Source: Heterocephalus glaber (taxonomy: Eukaryota; Chordata; Mammalia; Rodentia; Bathyergidae). From it: a DNA stretch of 64,000 nt. The stretch lies in NCBI RefSeq assembly GCF_000247695.1, contig NW_004624781.1, forward strand, positions 7,618,163 through 7,682,162. Reading direction: 5' to 3'. Below the pieces are notes generated by a model. The model was not told where the DNA came from, did not search any database, and worked only from the letters and a program-made list of their open reading frames with translations. This document shows positions 1-9,890 of the stretch, one piece after another. Each line of letters begins with the position of its first letter. The first letter of the stretch is position 1. A program made the translations under genes and the position numbers.

Positions 1-872
1 GGGCCAGGGCCTGGGCCAGGCCAGCTCCAGGGCCTTCTCTACCTCAAGGGGGCCCGAAGCCCCTTAGACACCCGGATACTTCTCTGCGCTCTGGGACGCT
101 GCCACCCTGAAGGTGGCTTCTATGTGGCCCCTCTGCAGACAGCACACTTGTGTCCTATTATGCTTGTTGGTGACCAGAGGCAGCAGACACATCTGTGCCA
201 TTTCTCTGGCCCAGGCATCTGCCACAGGGCGTGGTCCATAAAAAGTACTCAAAAAACATGACTGAAGGAATAAAGCAGTGTTTTCAGTTGCTTATGCACT
301 GCAGGCTGTGGGGTGAGGCGCTACAGGAAGCTCCCCCTCCATCCACAAATACTCAAATCCTGGATGCAGCATAACCATTTGAAAGAGCACAGAGCCAAGG
401 TCAGAAACAAGAAAAGGAATGGAGGTGGCTGAAATCCCCACAGAGAGCTGGCATGGGGAATTCAGGGACTCCTGGCTCTTCAGGGGGCTCCTGGGGATCA
501 CAGCTCTGCTAAAGATGGGCTCACAGTCAAAGCTGACAAAGCGCACCAGGAACTTGCTGTGACGACAGAAACAGCAGGCGTAAAACATGTAGAAAACTCA
601 GGAATTACAGCAAGCCCAGAGCGACAGCAGGATAACTAAGTGTCCCTCCGGATGTGCAGGGGAGAGACCTCTCGCGGGCCATGCTCAGGTTCCTTGTAGA
701 AAATGTCAGTGTTTGCTAGAACCTAGCTACCTCCCTACCCTATGGCAGTGCTCTGTAATGAGTGGCTATTCTGTGTTGTCCAGGGAATAATGACAAGAAG
801 AAAGTCTGATTCATCTTTTTCACATATATATATTTTTTTGTTTTGGTTTGGTTTGGTTTTGGTTTTGTTTTG
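1..872. other. Unannotated stretch, presumed EFCC1 intron
   Basis: No exon, RNA gene or clear repeat was recognised. Open frames here are short and have no family resemblance. It is assigned to an EFCC1 intron only because it lies on the 3' side of exon 2. Confidence 0.4.
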
Positions 873-952
873 TTTTTTGGTACCGAGGATCAAACTCGGG
901 ACGTTGCGCTTGCAAGGCAGGTGGCGAAACCACTGAGCTAAATCCCCGGCCC
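873..952 (-). mobile_element. ID-like tRNA-derived SINE
   Basis: A T-rich run (the A-tail in reverse) followed by GGTACCGAGGATCAAACTC and ending GCTAAATCCCCGGCC: a full young-subtype ID-like SINE on the minus strand. Confidence 0.9.
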
Positions 953-956
953 CTTT

Positions 957-1027
957 CCTATATATTTTTGATCCTTGGTTGGTTGAATCCATGGATGTGG
1001 AACCCATGGATTCGGAGGATGTGGTGT
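957..1027. mobile_element. Fragment resembling a Tigger/pogo DNA-transposon end
   Basis: The stretch GATCCTTGGTTGGTTGAAT, then CCATGGATGTGGAACCCATG, resembles the reverse of a Tigger-type terminal region. It is short and decayed, so the family is uncertain. Confidence 0.45.
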
Positions 1028-1039
1028 ATGTTTAAAAGG

Positions 1040-2772
1040 TAAAGAAATAAAGGATTAGACAGCACCTGTAACATAAGGGCTGAGCAGGATGAAAGAGAGC
1101 TAAATCGAAGTCATAGAAAGGAACGATCAAGTGGCTCTGAGATGTCATTGAGGGAAGTGGCAGGACACTGAGAGTTGGGGAGTCTGCACCCTAGTTCTGC
1201 TGTGTTTGGAGTTCGTGACTTTACTAAAGCCATCCCCACCCTGGACTCTGCCTCCTTGCCTGAAAAGTGCCCACACAATGCCGGCCTTGCAGTGTTATAA
1301 TAACCAGCACCAGAACGAGATGTGGGAAAAGTGTGAGCCGGGTCCCAACAAATGCTTTCCATCTGTCCCTCCCGGGGACAGCTCAGTCCTCCCACAACTG
1401 CAGTCCACCCAGAGGCCCCAGCATGCTGTCACGCAGGCGGTGGGGGTAGCTCTAGGGCACAGAGGGAGGGATGACCCACTCAACACGCAGGGACATCTGA
1501 GTGCCTGGGTCTCAAAATGCAGCTCCCCACCCCTCCCCAGCCTGTGCCATGTCCTGCTGATGTTGTGGGCTGTGAGAATCCCTGGCCAGACCCGCCCTGG
1601 AGTCACTGAGAGTCTTGCCCTAGTGACCTCCTTGCTGTCCCCTCCTAGCAAGTAGCATCCTGTCCAGCCTAGATCATCTCATCTGTGACAGCCAGGTAGT
1701 GGCTCTTCTCTTAGGCATCCCGCTGGGTACACAGCTGGTGCTCAATGGATGCCATGGTTATTCTGTCTCCCCCGCCTTTCCTTTCTTCAGAGAGCAACAG
1801 CTCTGGGCAAGTCATCCCATAAGCCACAGGAAGCTGGGCAGAGAAACAAGAGCCAGGCCCATCTGCATCCTTACTGGGTGGCTTTCATACAGTGTCACTC
1901 ATTGCCTGGTCTTCAGTCTCATGTACTAGGCAGCTCCTCTGGGGCCTCTGCTATAGCCATGTCCTCCTCTTCCTTAAAATGGAACCCTGATTTCATTTGG
2001 GGCTGGCCACTGTGATGAGGCTCTCTTGCAGGTGGGGGAAGTCATGGGACACAGCTCTGGCCAGTGACATAGAGATATGAATTCTGTTGGGGACTACAAA
2101 GGTAAAGCTTCCTCAGAGAAAATCTTCCCCACGCTCAGCTGTCCATCTTCCTTGTACCTGGACAGCAGATAACAAGGCCTGGAGGTGCTGCAGCCACATT
2201 GTAACCATGAATCGAAAACAACGAAATCTACTTTTTCTACTGCAAAGGGTTACCCCAGTACTTATAGATGCTCTTGCATTAATGCAGTAAAGGACTAATT
2301 GTGACTTTAAGGCAAAAGGAAGAAGAGACCCTTCATTTCTCCTTTTGGGAAAAGTTCCAAGACTGGACACGGCCTCAAGCCAACCAGCCCTGCTCTTTTG
2401 CGGATCAGCTATCCAAACAGGAAGTGACTATCCAAACATTTGGAGCGGCAGGATGCTGGCTGGAGTCAGCCTCTGTGGAGGTACTCCGCCGGCCTGTGAC
2501 TTCTGTCCCAGCTCTGAAGTCCAGGATGGGGTCCCTCCTCGAGGCCACAGGTTCAAAGCCGCCCCTTCTCACCGCCCCACCTCTGGTCTGGGCCAAACCA
2601 CCTTCCACTCAGACTGGGGGTGACTGCTGCCCTCACCGGGCTCCTCCTGGCTGTCTCTTGCTCTTTCCTTCCTCCTGCCTCGCTCACAGCTGGGGCCGGG
2701 GCAATTCTGGACTGAAATGCAAGTCGCTGCCATCACTCTTTGCTTAAGACGTTCCCAAGGCTTCTTGTTGGG
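1040..2772. other. Unannotated EFCC1 intron sequence
   Basis: Single-copy-looking intron sequence. Around 1200-1270 there is a weak MIR-like patch (ACTTTACTAAAGCC followed by a pyrimidine-rich stretch). I see no coding exon or RNA gene. Confidence 0.4.
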
Positions 2773-2855
2773 GTTTTTCTGGTACCAGGGATTGAACTCG
2801 GGTCCTTGCTCTTGCGCAGCAGGCGGCGAAACCACTGAGCCAAATTCCTGGCCCG
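2773..2855 (-). mobile_element. ID-like SINE with target-site duplication
   Basis: Reverse ID-like SINE from TTTTTCTGGTACCAGGGATT to CCTGGCCC. The direct repeat AGGCTTCTTGTT flanks it on both sides (about 2758 and 2856). Confidence 0.92.
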
Positions 2856-3364
2856 AGGCTTCTTGTTTTTAAGAGAAGACTAAAGTCCTTGAGGCCACCT
2901 TCTAGACTCAGTGGCTTGGCCTTTTCTGCCCTCTCCAGCTTGACTCCTCTAGCCTTTTTGTTTCTGGGAGGTGCCCATGCTGTTCCCATCTCCTAGCATG
3001 CGCTTCCTTTCCCGCTCTGCTGCCCACCCCACCAGGCGGAGCGCCAGGCTCAGCTCCAGCTCAGCCTTCTTCCCAGCAGCAGCCACACTGAGCTCCCCAC
3101 CAGCCCCAGCACTCATCCAGCCCCCGCCACGCATCTGTCCCCATGACCATCTCCCCTGGGGAGTCACATCCTAGCTGCCAGGCCTGGCCGCTGGCCCGGA
3201 CAGGACGCTGGGGAAGAGCAGGCTGCCTATGACCGACAGGGAGCTCTGCCTTCTGAGAGGCAGGAGTACCACGGGCCAGACAGGGCCTCGAAGCCCCTTG
3301 GCGCCATCTGGCAGTGGGGCCTCCCGTGTTCCAGGCAAGTTCCCACAGGGTGACTGGCCCGACG

Positions 3365-3500
3365 TCACACACGGGTCAGCAGCCCTGCCAGGATCTGAAC
3401 CTCTGTCCCAAGTCCACCTTCCTGCCCTAGGTCATTAGAAATCTGTTTCCTCATCTGAAGAGTGTGAGCCTGGTGGAACCCACCGCGCAGGAGGGTCCTG
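3365..3500. repeat. MIR-like ancient SINE fragment
   Basis: Contains the MIR-type combination of 'GGATCTGAACC' and 'GTTTCCTCATCTGAAGAGTG' at the expected spacing. It is diverged. Confidence 0.5.
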
Positions 3501-3702
3501 AGGACTGAGCGACAGAAGCCACACAAGGCCCTGAGCTCAGAGCCACGCACTGCGCTCAGACGCTTTCCTACCGTCAGGTCAAGTGGAAGTGCGCATGGAT
3601 GGACAGACAGGCCTTCGTGGGTGAAAGTGGGTTGAGTGGATGCATGAACGGATGGAGAGCTGAAAAGTGGAGTCTCGAATGATTTAAGAAATGGAAGAAC
3701 GT

Positions 3703-3848
3703 GCCAGGTGTGGTGGTGCACGCCTGTAATCCCAACACTCGGGAGGCTGAGGCAGGAGGATCACTGTGAATCTGAGGCCAGGCTGGGTTATATAGTGAGT
3801 TCAAGATATAGCTAGACTCTGTTTAAAAAGAAAAGGAACGAAAAAAAA
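3703..3848 (+). mobile_element. B1/7SL-type SINE
   Basis: Classic B1 body: GCCAGGTGTGGTGGTGCACG, CTGTAATCCCA, GGCTGAGGCAGGAGGATC, then an A-rich tail. AAATGGAAGA flanks both sides as a target-site duplication. Confidence 0.95.
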
Positions 3849-3999
3849 TGGAAGATCGTACTAAGAAAGTGAGGAACATGCAGGCACAAGCGAGAGAACA
3901 CGGGGACAGGCGGGCAGGGGCTGCACCCCCCACCCCCCCACACACACACGACTTGGGACACGCGAGCTGGTGGGTGCAGCCCCGCCGCACCCCGCTCAC

Positions 4000-4262
4000 C
4001 TGTAGCGCCGCAGCTCTGTCTCCAGCCTCCTCCCCCAGCGCTGCAGGCCGGGCACCTGCCGAGCCAGGGCCTCTAGCTCGCGCACGCGCCGCAGGCTGCG
4101 CAGCACCGCCAGCCGGGCCTCCTCCGCGCGTCGCCGCACCTCGGCATGGCAGCGCCGCAGCCACCCCGCGCGCGCCTCTGCAGCCGCCAGCGCACCCTGC
4201 GCCCGCCGCAGCTCCCGCGCCGCCGCCTCCGGGGCGCCCGCCTGGCTCTTCCAGAGGCCGAC
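4000..4262 (-). CDS. EFCC1: EFCC1 coding exon 2 (coiled-coil region)
   Basis: Read on the minus strand, this exon follows the acceptor CCCTGCAG and ends at the donor ACAG|GTGAGC. It is 263 nt: phase 0 at entry and two spare bases at exit. It continues EFCC1 directly after residue 233, starting VGLWKSQ and ending ELRRY. The product is rich in Ala, Arg, Glu and Leu with heptad-like spacing and few helix breakers, consistent with the coiled-coil half of the protein. The gene must continue toward lower coordinates, but I found no further exon with matching phase and coiled-coil composition in 1-3999, so the next exon probably lies outside the window. The identification rests on resemblance to mammalian EFCC1 and on synteny. 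Confidence 0.92.
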
Positions 4263-4489
4263 CTGCAGGGACAGAGGGCAGGGGTGAGCGTCCCGCGCCA
4301 GCTGCTCAGCAGGGATGTAGGGCGCCCTGGGCCACCGCACCCTCAGCACATCCGGAGGCACGTTGGCCAGGAAGCCGTGCATTTTACTGCTCACTGCTTA
4401 TGGGTCTGCGGTGCCAATCCCGAATGAAGCAGGGTGAGGAAAACTAAGTCACGAAGCCCATGTTCTGCTCTTTACATAACAGTGATTCT

Positions 4490-4601
4490 CGGCTGGGCCT
4501 GGGGGCGCACGCTTGTAATGCCAGCCTTCAGGAGGTTGAGGGAGTTCTAGAGCGGCCTGGACAACGTAGCAAGACCCTACATCCCAAAAAACCACAAAAA
4601 A
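4490..4601 (+). mobile_element. B1-type SINE, diverged
   Basis: GGCTGGGCCTGGGGGCGCAC followed by TTGTAATGCCAG and an A-rich end. AGTGATTCTC occurs at both borders as a direct repeat. Confidence 0.85.
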
Positions 4602-5491
4602 GTGATTCTCAAACTTGGCGATTTCGTGGCCTGCTTCCAGCGTCCACAGCCTTCAACCTGCCGCCGTGGCTCCTTGTCCCCAAGGCCCACAGGGTGATGC
4701 ACATTTCAAGCTGGCAATTGCCGCCCTCCTCCGGGTCTGTGCACCCAACTGTCTGCCCCTTGACGCTGGAGCTTTGTCTTTACAGCCTCATTCCCTGAAC
4801 CTAGAACAGCCCTGACACACAGTCAGTGCCCAATAAATGCCCGAGAATGAATGAACGATCAGGGGCCATCTTCTCAGCCCGCGTCCCACACATGACTGGG
4901 GATTTCCCACCTCCATCCTTGGCTTGGCCCAATCCCATGCCACCTGCTCGTCCCCATGTGCACACGTGGCCCTGAAACCACACCTTGCTGGCCCTCTACG
5001 AAGTCCTGTATTCTCTCTGTGACCTCCCCTCCAGGTGACTGGGTTAAGGGCGGTGGGGGAGGTACTGTATAATGCTCTCCTGGTCCCCTTGTGGCTTCCG
5101 TGGAGTGGGAGCTGTTTCTTTCCTTCTTTGACCCCTGGCCCCCGGCACATGCTGGGCACAGTACTGAAGTATTTGTTGACAGATCCCAGATGCCAGAGCT
5201 GTGGCCATAGCTCCTCCAATGAATCACACCCCGGAGCAGGTCTGGCCGTGCTGGCGCTTGATGGCAAGAGACTGCCACGCTGTGATCCAACGTTGGCCAC
5301 TCTGGGCGTCCCATAGTATTTGCTGAATCATAGAAGGAGCTATCGCCCCATTAGGCAGGGAGCCCCTTAAGGGTGGGGTTAGAAGGGACAAGATGACACT
5401 GAGGAGGCCGCTGGCGGTGGTGGTGGTGTGTGGAATGGTTGTCTGTGTGGACTGGAGTTTTGGCGGGTGGAATGGGTGATAAGAATAGGGG

Positions 5492-5665
5492 CAGGGGCAG
5501 GCACAGTGGCGCACACCTGTAATCCCAGCTACTCAGGAGGCTGAGGCAGGAGGATGGCAAATCTGAGTCCAGCCTGGGCGACTTGGCAAGACCCTGTCTT
5601 AATTAAAATAGAAAGGGCAGGTGTTGTAGCACATTAGAGGGCTCCTAAGGTCAGATCCCCAGTAT
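5492..5665 (+). mobile_element. B1 fused to a decayed ID-like SINE
   Basis: B1 body (CACAGTGGCGCACACCTGTA, GCTGAGGCAGGAGGATGGC, AGACCCTGTCTTAA) is followed at once by a diverged ID-like half ending CAGATCCCCAGTATGG. Confidence 0.8.
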
Positions 5666-5884
5666 GGAGGAGAGGGTACATGGGGGTGGGGATGGGGTTG
5701 GAGTGGAGTGGAATGGGGTCGGATAAGGTCAGGAAGCAAGCAGGCTGAAGTCGAGTGGGGTGGGTAGAGCTGCCCCCTATTCCCTTTCCTCCTCCGCCGC
5801 CCAGTCCAGGCTCAGCAGCCTGCGGACCAGGCGCCCGCCTCACACCCCCTGGCCTCACACCCCCTGACCCCCCACCCCGCGCAC

Positions 5885-6583
5885 CTGCAGCGCGAGGCAG
5901 CGCGCGTCACTGCTCTGCAGCGCGGCGCGCAGGTCCTCCACCAGCTCGCGCAGGCTGCCGTTCTCCTCCTCCAGGCGCGCCACGCGCTCGCCGTCCGGGC
6001 CGCTGCCGTCCGGGCCGCCGTCGGGGCCGGGCGCGCGGGGAGGGCGGCGGCGGCGGCGGCGCGGGCGGCGCAGGCGGATCTGCGTCTCGATGTGCTCGCT
6101 GAGCGCGCCGCGGGGCAGCCGGGGCCCCTCGCGGGTGCCAAAGTAGCCGCAGAGGCGCGCGTGGAACTGGCGGAAGGTGAGCTCTGGGGGCTCGGCGCGC
6201 AACGCCAGGCGCGCCTCCTCCTCGGCATCCGTGTCCCCGTCGGCAACCACAACCCCAGAGTTCGAGTCCCTGTCGGCGGCGACATCCCCCCCTCTCGCGT
6301 CTCCCTCGGCGCCATCCCCGGCGGCGGCGCCCTCGGCGCGCAGTCCCAGCACGGCGCAGAGCGCTCGGAAGTCGGCGCGGGGCAGGCGGCCGGCGCCGCG
6401 GCAGTCCAGGTGGTGGAAAACCTCCTGCAGGTACTGGTCCAGGCCCGTGGCCAGCACCACGATCTCGTTCTCCACGCCGCGGTCCAGCCCGTAGTGGTGC
6501 GCGAGGGCGCTCAGCAGCCACTGCGTGCGCCTCGCCGGCCGCCGGTACGGGTCGCCCGCCGCGCCCTCCATGCCCAGCTCCAT
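5885..6583 (-). CDS. EFCC1: EFCC1 coding exon 1 (start codon, degenerate EF-hand, start of coiled coil)
   Basis: EFCC1 (formerly CCDC48) is a poorly characterised EF-hand and coiled-coil protein. This exon encodes residues 1-233 and ends CTGCAG|GTGCGC, phase 0. I chose the ATG at 6583 ([10 protein letters not shown]) because the recognisable family sequence ([20 protein letters not shown]) begins just after it; the frame stays open 123 codons further upstream without family resemblance. Residues 20-80 form the EF-hand-like helical region. The loop near residues 60-71 ([12 protein letters not shown]) keeps Asp at positions 1 and 12, but Arg and Ala occupy the middle ligand positions, so calcium binding is doubtful. 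Then come an acidic, low-complexity stretch (85-133), a conserved helical segment (134-170), an Arg-rich run (171-182), a Pro/Gly linker and the start of a coiled coil (about 198-233, [10 protein letters not shown]). Extreme GC content marks a CpG-island first exon. It is head to head with CFAP92. Confidence 0.93.
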
Positions 6584-7170
6584 GGGTGCGCCTCGGCCGC
6601 TGGCAGCGGCGGCCGGGAGCTGCTCGAAAGGAGGGGCTTGGCGGCTGCGGTGTGGTCGTAGCGTCGCCGGGGCCGTGTCTGTCGCTGGGGACCACAGGGC
6701 GTGTCTGTTTAGCCCCGTTGATTTGGATGGGGCTGGGCCAGTGGATTCTTCCTCCCTGCGACCCGGGCGCAGGATTCCGCTCAGGGTTCCCGTTCCGGTG
6801 TCTGCTCTTCTCCTCCCACTCCGGGGCGGTCGGCTTTCAACTCTGTCCTGCGCGCTAGGAGCGGAGAGTTTGCCCCGAAATAGGGGCGCGCGGGGTGCGC
6901 GCCTGCAGATACGGCTGGGGAGGGCCGGGGTGCGCCCCACGCCCACGCCCATGCGCCGCCCCTCCCCGGGTCTGCAGAAAGCCCTGGAGGGTGGCCCGGC
7001 AAGCTCGCCCTCGCCGCCCTCTGCCTGTCGGTGTGGGAAAGCCTTCTCCCCAGTTAAATTCAGCGTTCCAGAGCCACTTCTCGTCCCGCCGTGGATGTGC
7101 AGAGCCCCACGTGGTAGTAACTGGAGCAGAGGCGGAGACAGACGTAGAGGGGCGAGGGGGGCAGTTCAGG
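6584..7170 (-). promoter_or_regulatory. EFCC1: CpG-rich 5' region and probable promoter of EFCC1
   Basis: The sequence upstream of the EFCC1 ATG stays very rich in G, C and CpG to about 7050, as in CpG-island promoters. I see no convincing TATA box, so the transcription start is not fixed. An in-frame open stretch of 123 codons (6952-6584) lies here; I take it as 5' untranslated sequence kept open by GC richness. Confidence 0.55.
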
Positions 7171-7201
7171 ACATCCCGCTGGTGAGACGTCATCTGAGAT
7201 G

Positions 7202-7228
7202 GACCTGCTGCTCTGCTCTCCAGTGCCG

Positions 7229-7271
<43 letters not shown>

Positions 7272-7386
7272 GGAATGCAGGGATAGGACTCCCCGGGAAG
7301 TGGTTGTACCCTCCCCCACACACCTCCACCCCCATCTTTGCAACCAAGGTTGGCGAGTTGGCAGCGAGACCTGCTGCTCTGCTCTC

Positions 7387-7437
<51 letters not shown>

Positions 7438-7541
7438 GGAATGCAGGGATAGGACTCCCCGGGAAGTGGTTGTACCCTCCCCCACACACCTCCACCCCCA
7501 TCTTTGCAACCAAGGTTGGCGAGTTGGCAGCGAGACCTGCT
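7202..7541. repeat. Two-copy 166-bp tandem duplication, each copy with a (GT)n array
   Basis: A 166-bp unit occurs about twice. Unique sequence 7271-7375 and 7437-7541 (105 bp each) reads identically, and the leader at 7202-7225 recurs from 7368. Each unit holds a pure GT run, about 7231-7270 and 7390-7436. Long reading frames of alternating Cys-Val or His-Thr across it are artefacts of the dinucleotide array. It lies roughly 0.6 kb upstream of the EFCC1 start codon. Confidence 0.92.
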
Positions 7542-8109
7542 TCCTTCTCTGGGCTGGGGTTAGTCTAACAGGTTGCAGGTTGCCAACTTCTCTGGTGCCT
7601 TAGAACACATTTCTAAAAGGCAGAAATCCCTCCTTCTCAGGGGACTGCTACCCAATTTTCCCTTTCTTTTGCACAAGAGACAGTGTGGTGATGGCATCCA
7701 CTTGTTTCCTGCGCTGGGAACGGTTATCCAGCTGCGTTATACCAAGAGGCAGACTCAGTTGTCTTTGTAAGATCCACGCAGGCTAACCTTGTGTGCGGCT
7801 CTGTCTGTGAATTTAAGTGTTAAATCCTGCCATTTGAAAAGCGATACAATTCTCTTTCCTTAAATTTTATACTTCACTTTTGCAAAACAAAACAAAAATC
7901 TCTTTCCTCTGACACGCTATCCCCGAATCAGCACTTTGTCCACTTGGTAAATTCCTGCTCATTCTTGAACACTGCCCAAGGTACACCTCCTGGGAAGGAG
8001 TTGGATGTCCTTGCCCCAAACCACTTGGTTTGTTTTTTAATTGTAAAAGTAACAGCAATCTGACAAAAAGGCTTACCCCAATTCTACTTCATGACTTCTA
8101 TCCTGGACA
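7542..8109. other. Intergenic, no feature seen
   Basis: No exon, RNA or clear repeat recognised between the GT-array duplication and the next SINE. Confidence 0.4.
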
Positions 8110-8242
8110 TATGTGCACCCCAGCCTGGGTGACTTAGTGAGACCGTGTCTCAAAAATAAAAATAAAAAATAGGGATAGGGATATAGCCAATGCGGAGGCC
8201 CTGGGTTCAGTCCCCAGTGTCGCCTCCCTCCCCCCAAAAAAG
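8110..8242 (+). mobile_element. 5'-truncated B1 plus ID-like SINE
   Basis: Begins inside B1 (CAGCCTGGGTGACTTAGTGA), runs through an A-rich linker, then an ID-like half ending GGGTTCAGTCCCCAGTGTC. Confidence 0.75.
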
Positions 8243-8591
8243 GAAAGGAAAGGAAGACACATGCACAAGATGTTCACTCCCTCATTGTTTGTGAGAAACT
8301 GATGCCCATCAGGATATCACCAAGAAAGGGCCAGTGAAGAAAGCAAGTTGAGGCATGTTATGTACAATGTTAATACGTACATGACAATAACAAGGGAACT
8401 GCATAAAATAATACCAATAATTTCCACAAGGACGTATGCACAGAAGTGCACAGGGAGAATGGATTCAAGAGCAGATTCTCAAGTTATTTCTGGGGCTGGA
8501 GACCTTTAGCTTTCACAGCAAAGTCTCCTTTGGGGCAAGGTGAGGCTTTTGTTTGTCCTTTCTTTTTTAAGTGGAGAATATGTTTCATTAT

Positions 8592-8675
8592 TTTGTTTTT
8601 CAGTTCTGGGGGTCAAACCCAGAACCTTGTGCTTGCAAGGTAGGCACAGTGCCATTGAGCTAAATCCCCAGCCAC
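8592..8675 (-). mobile_element. ID-like SINE
   Basis: Reverse ID-like body from CTGGGGGTCAAACCCAGAAC to GAGCTAAATCCCCAGCC. Confidence 0.88.
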
Positions 8676-8719
8676 TTATTTCTATATCATAAGGTTCAAT
8701 TATTAAAGAAAGATTTCAA

Positions 8720-9300
8720 CCACATAAGGTGTACAGATCAATATTTTAATATATTTATAGTCGTATAGCCATGGCTTATTTTTGAATCTAGGTTTGGAAC
8801 ATTTTCATCATCACGCCTATGCCAACCTTTGTATAGTTAACCCACCCACCCCTCGCCTCCCACTCTTCAGCCCTGCTAACCTCTACTTCCTGTCTCTGCA
8901 GATTCACCTGTTCTGGACACTTGGCATAACTGGAATCATACGAGGATGACCTGTTGTGGCTGGCTTTGGGGGGAGCATGATACCACTGGTTACAGGGTTT
9001 ATCTGTGTTGAGGCAGGTGGTACCTCATTCCTTCCAAGGGTTAACGAACACTCCATGACCTGGACAGACCACCCTGTCTGTACCCATTCATCAGTAAGGG
9101 GCATCTGGGTTGTTTCCACTATTTCACCATTGGAAATGGTGCTGCTGTGGACGTGTTCACACAAGTTCATTTCTCTTGTGTGTATTCTTCATGGTGGAAT
9201 GGCTCAGTCCTGTGGGAGTGATGGTTAACTTCTTGAAGAGCCCCCCAACTGTTTCCCAAAATGGCTGCACCATGCTCATCCCACTGGCATTATGGCCCAT
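8720..9300 (-). mobile_element. L1 LINE 3' region fragment
   Basis: Reads as the reverse of an old L1 3' end, with phrases such as 'CCCATTCATCAGT', 'TGGGTTGTTTCCACTATT' and 'TGGCTGCACCATGCTC'. No intact ORF. Confidence 0.7.
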
Positions 9301-9436
9301 TTGTGTCTTGGTGCACGGAGTAACCCTGAGATTCTAGGGCCTGGACTTCAGCTCCTCCCTCCCCTGCTTTCTGCATCTCAGTCTGTGGTGCCTCCAGCCA
9401 TCCTGAGGAGAACCCTGCTGTCATTGAACCCTGCGT

Positions 9437-9890
9437 TCGTCCACTTTCCATCACTGGACAAATACCTGAGACCATCATCTTAATAAGAGAAAAAATTTAT
9501 TTACCCCAGTTTGGGAAGTTTCAGTCCATGAATGGCAGGCCCCATTGCTCATGGGTCTGCCGCAGCTCAGCATGACAGGGAGCTTGGGGTGGAGCCAGGT
9601 AGCCACTCACTTCATGTGTGGAAAGCAAATGAAAGGAGGTGGAGGGGCTGGGATCCCACTGTCCCGCAAGGGCATGACCCCAGTGACCCAAAGATCTCCC
9701 ACTGGGCCGGGGATGTAGCTCAGTTGCGCCGCCCCTGCCTGGCAAGCTCAAAGTCCTGAGTTCAATCCCTGGTACTGAAATAAATAAATACATACATACC
9801 TCCCACTAAGCCCTGACACTTACAGGTTCTGCTGTACTGGGACCAAGCTGGGATGAAGCCTTTAACCCACACACATACACCACACATGCA
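9437..9890 (-). mobile_element. MaLR-type LTR fragment, split by a SINE
   Basis: Antisense MaLR-like sequence ('GACAAATACCTGAGACC', 'GTTTCAGTCCATGAATGGC', 'GACCCAAAGATCTCCCACT'). It resumes after the SINE at 9703-9795 with 'ACCTCCCACTAAGCC' and 'GGGACCAAGC'. The class call comes from pattern memory. Confidence 0.6.
9703..9795 (+). mobile_element. ID-like SINE inside the LTR fragment
   Basis: GGGCCGGGGATGTAGCTCAG to CAATCCCTGGTACTG, followed by an AAAT/ACAT-rich tail. CTCCCACT flanks both sides. Confidence 0.9.

Noticed and set aside
1..3999. Further EFCC1 exons
   Set aside because: No minus-strand segment combined a phase-2-compatible acceptor with coiled-coil coding sequence, so none was called.
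3848..4447. A 199-codon plus-strand frame across EFCC1 exon 2
   Set aside because: It is the GC-rich antisense shadow of the EFCC1 exon; composition is Pro/Ala/Arg noise with no splice logic.
5755..7286. Several long plus-strand frames over EFCC1 exon 1 and its CpG island
   Set aside because: GC-rich DNA lacks stop codons in all frames. Only the minus-strand frame resembles a known protein.
7060..7603. Frames encoding Cys-Val or His-Thr repeats
   Set aside because: Translation of GT/CA arrays, not protein.
8430..8600. Open frame at 8446-8643
   Set aside because: It runs into an ID-like SINE and has no recognisable homology.
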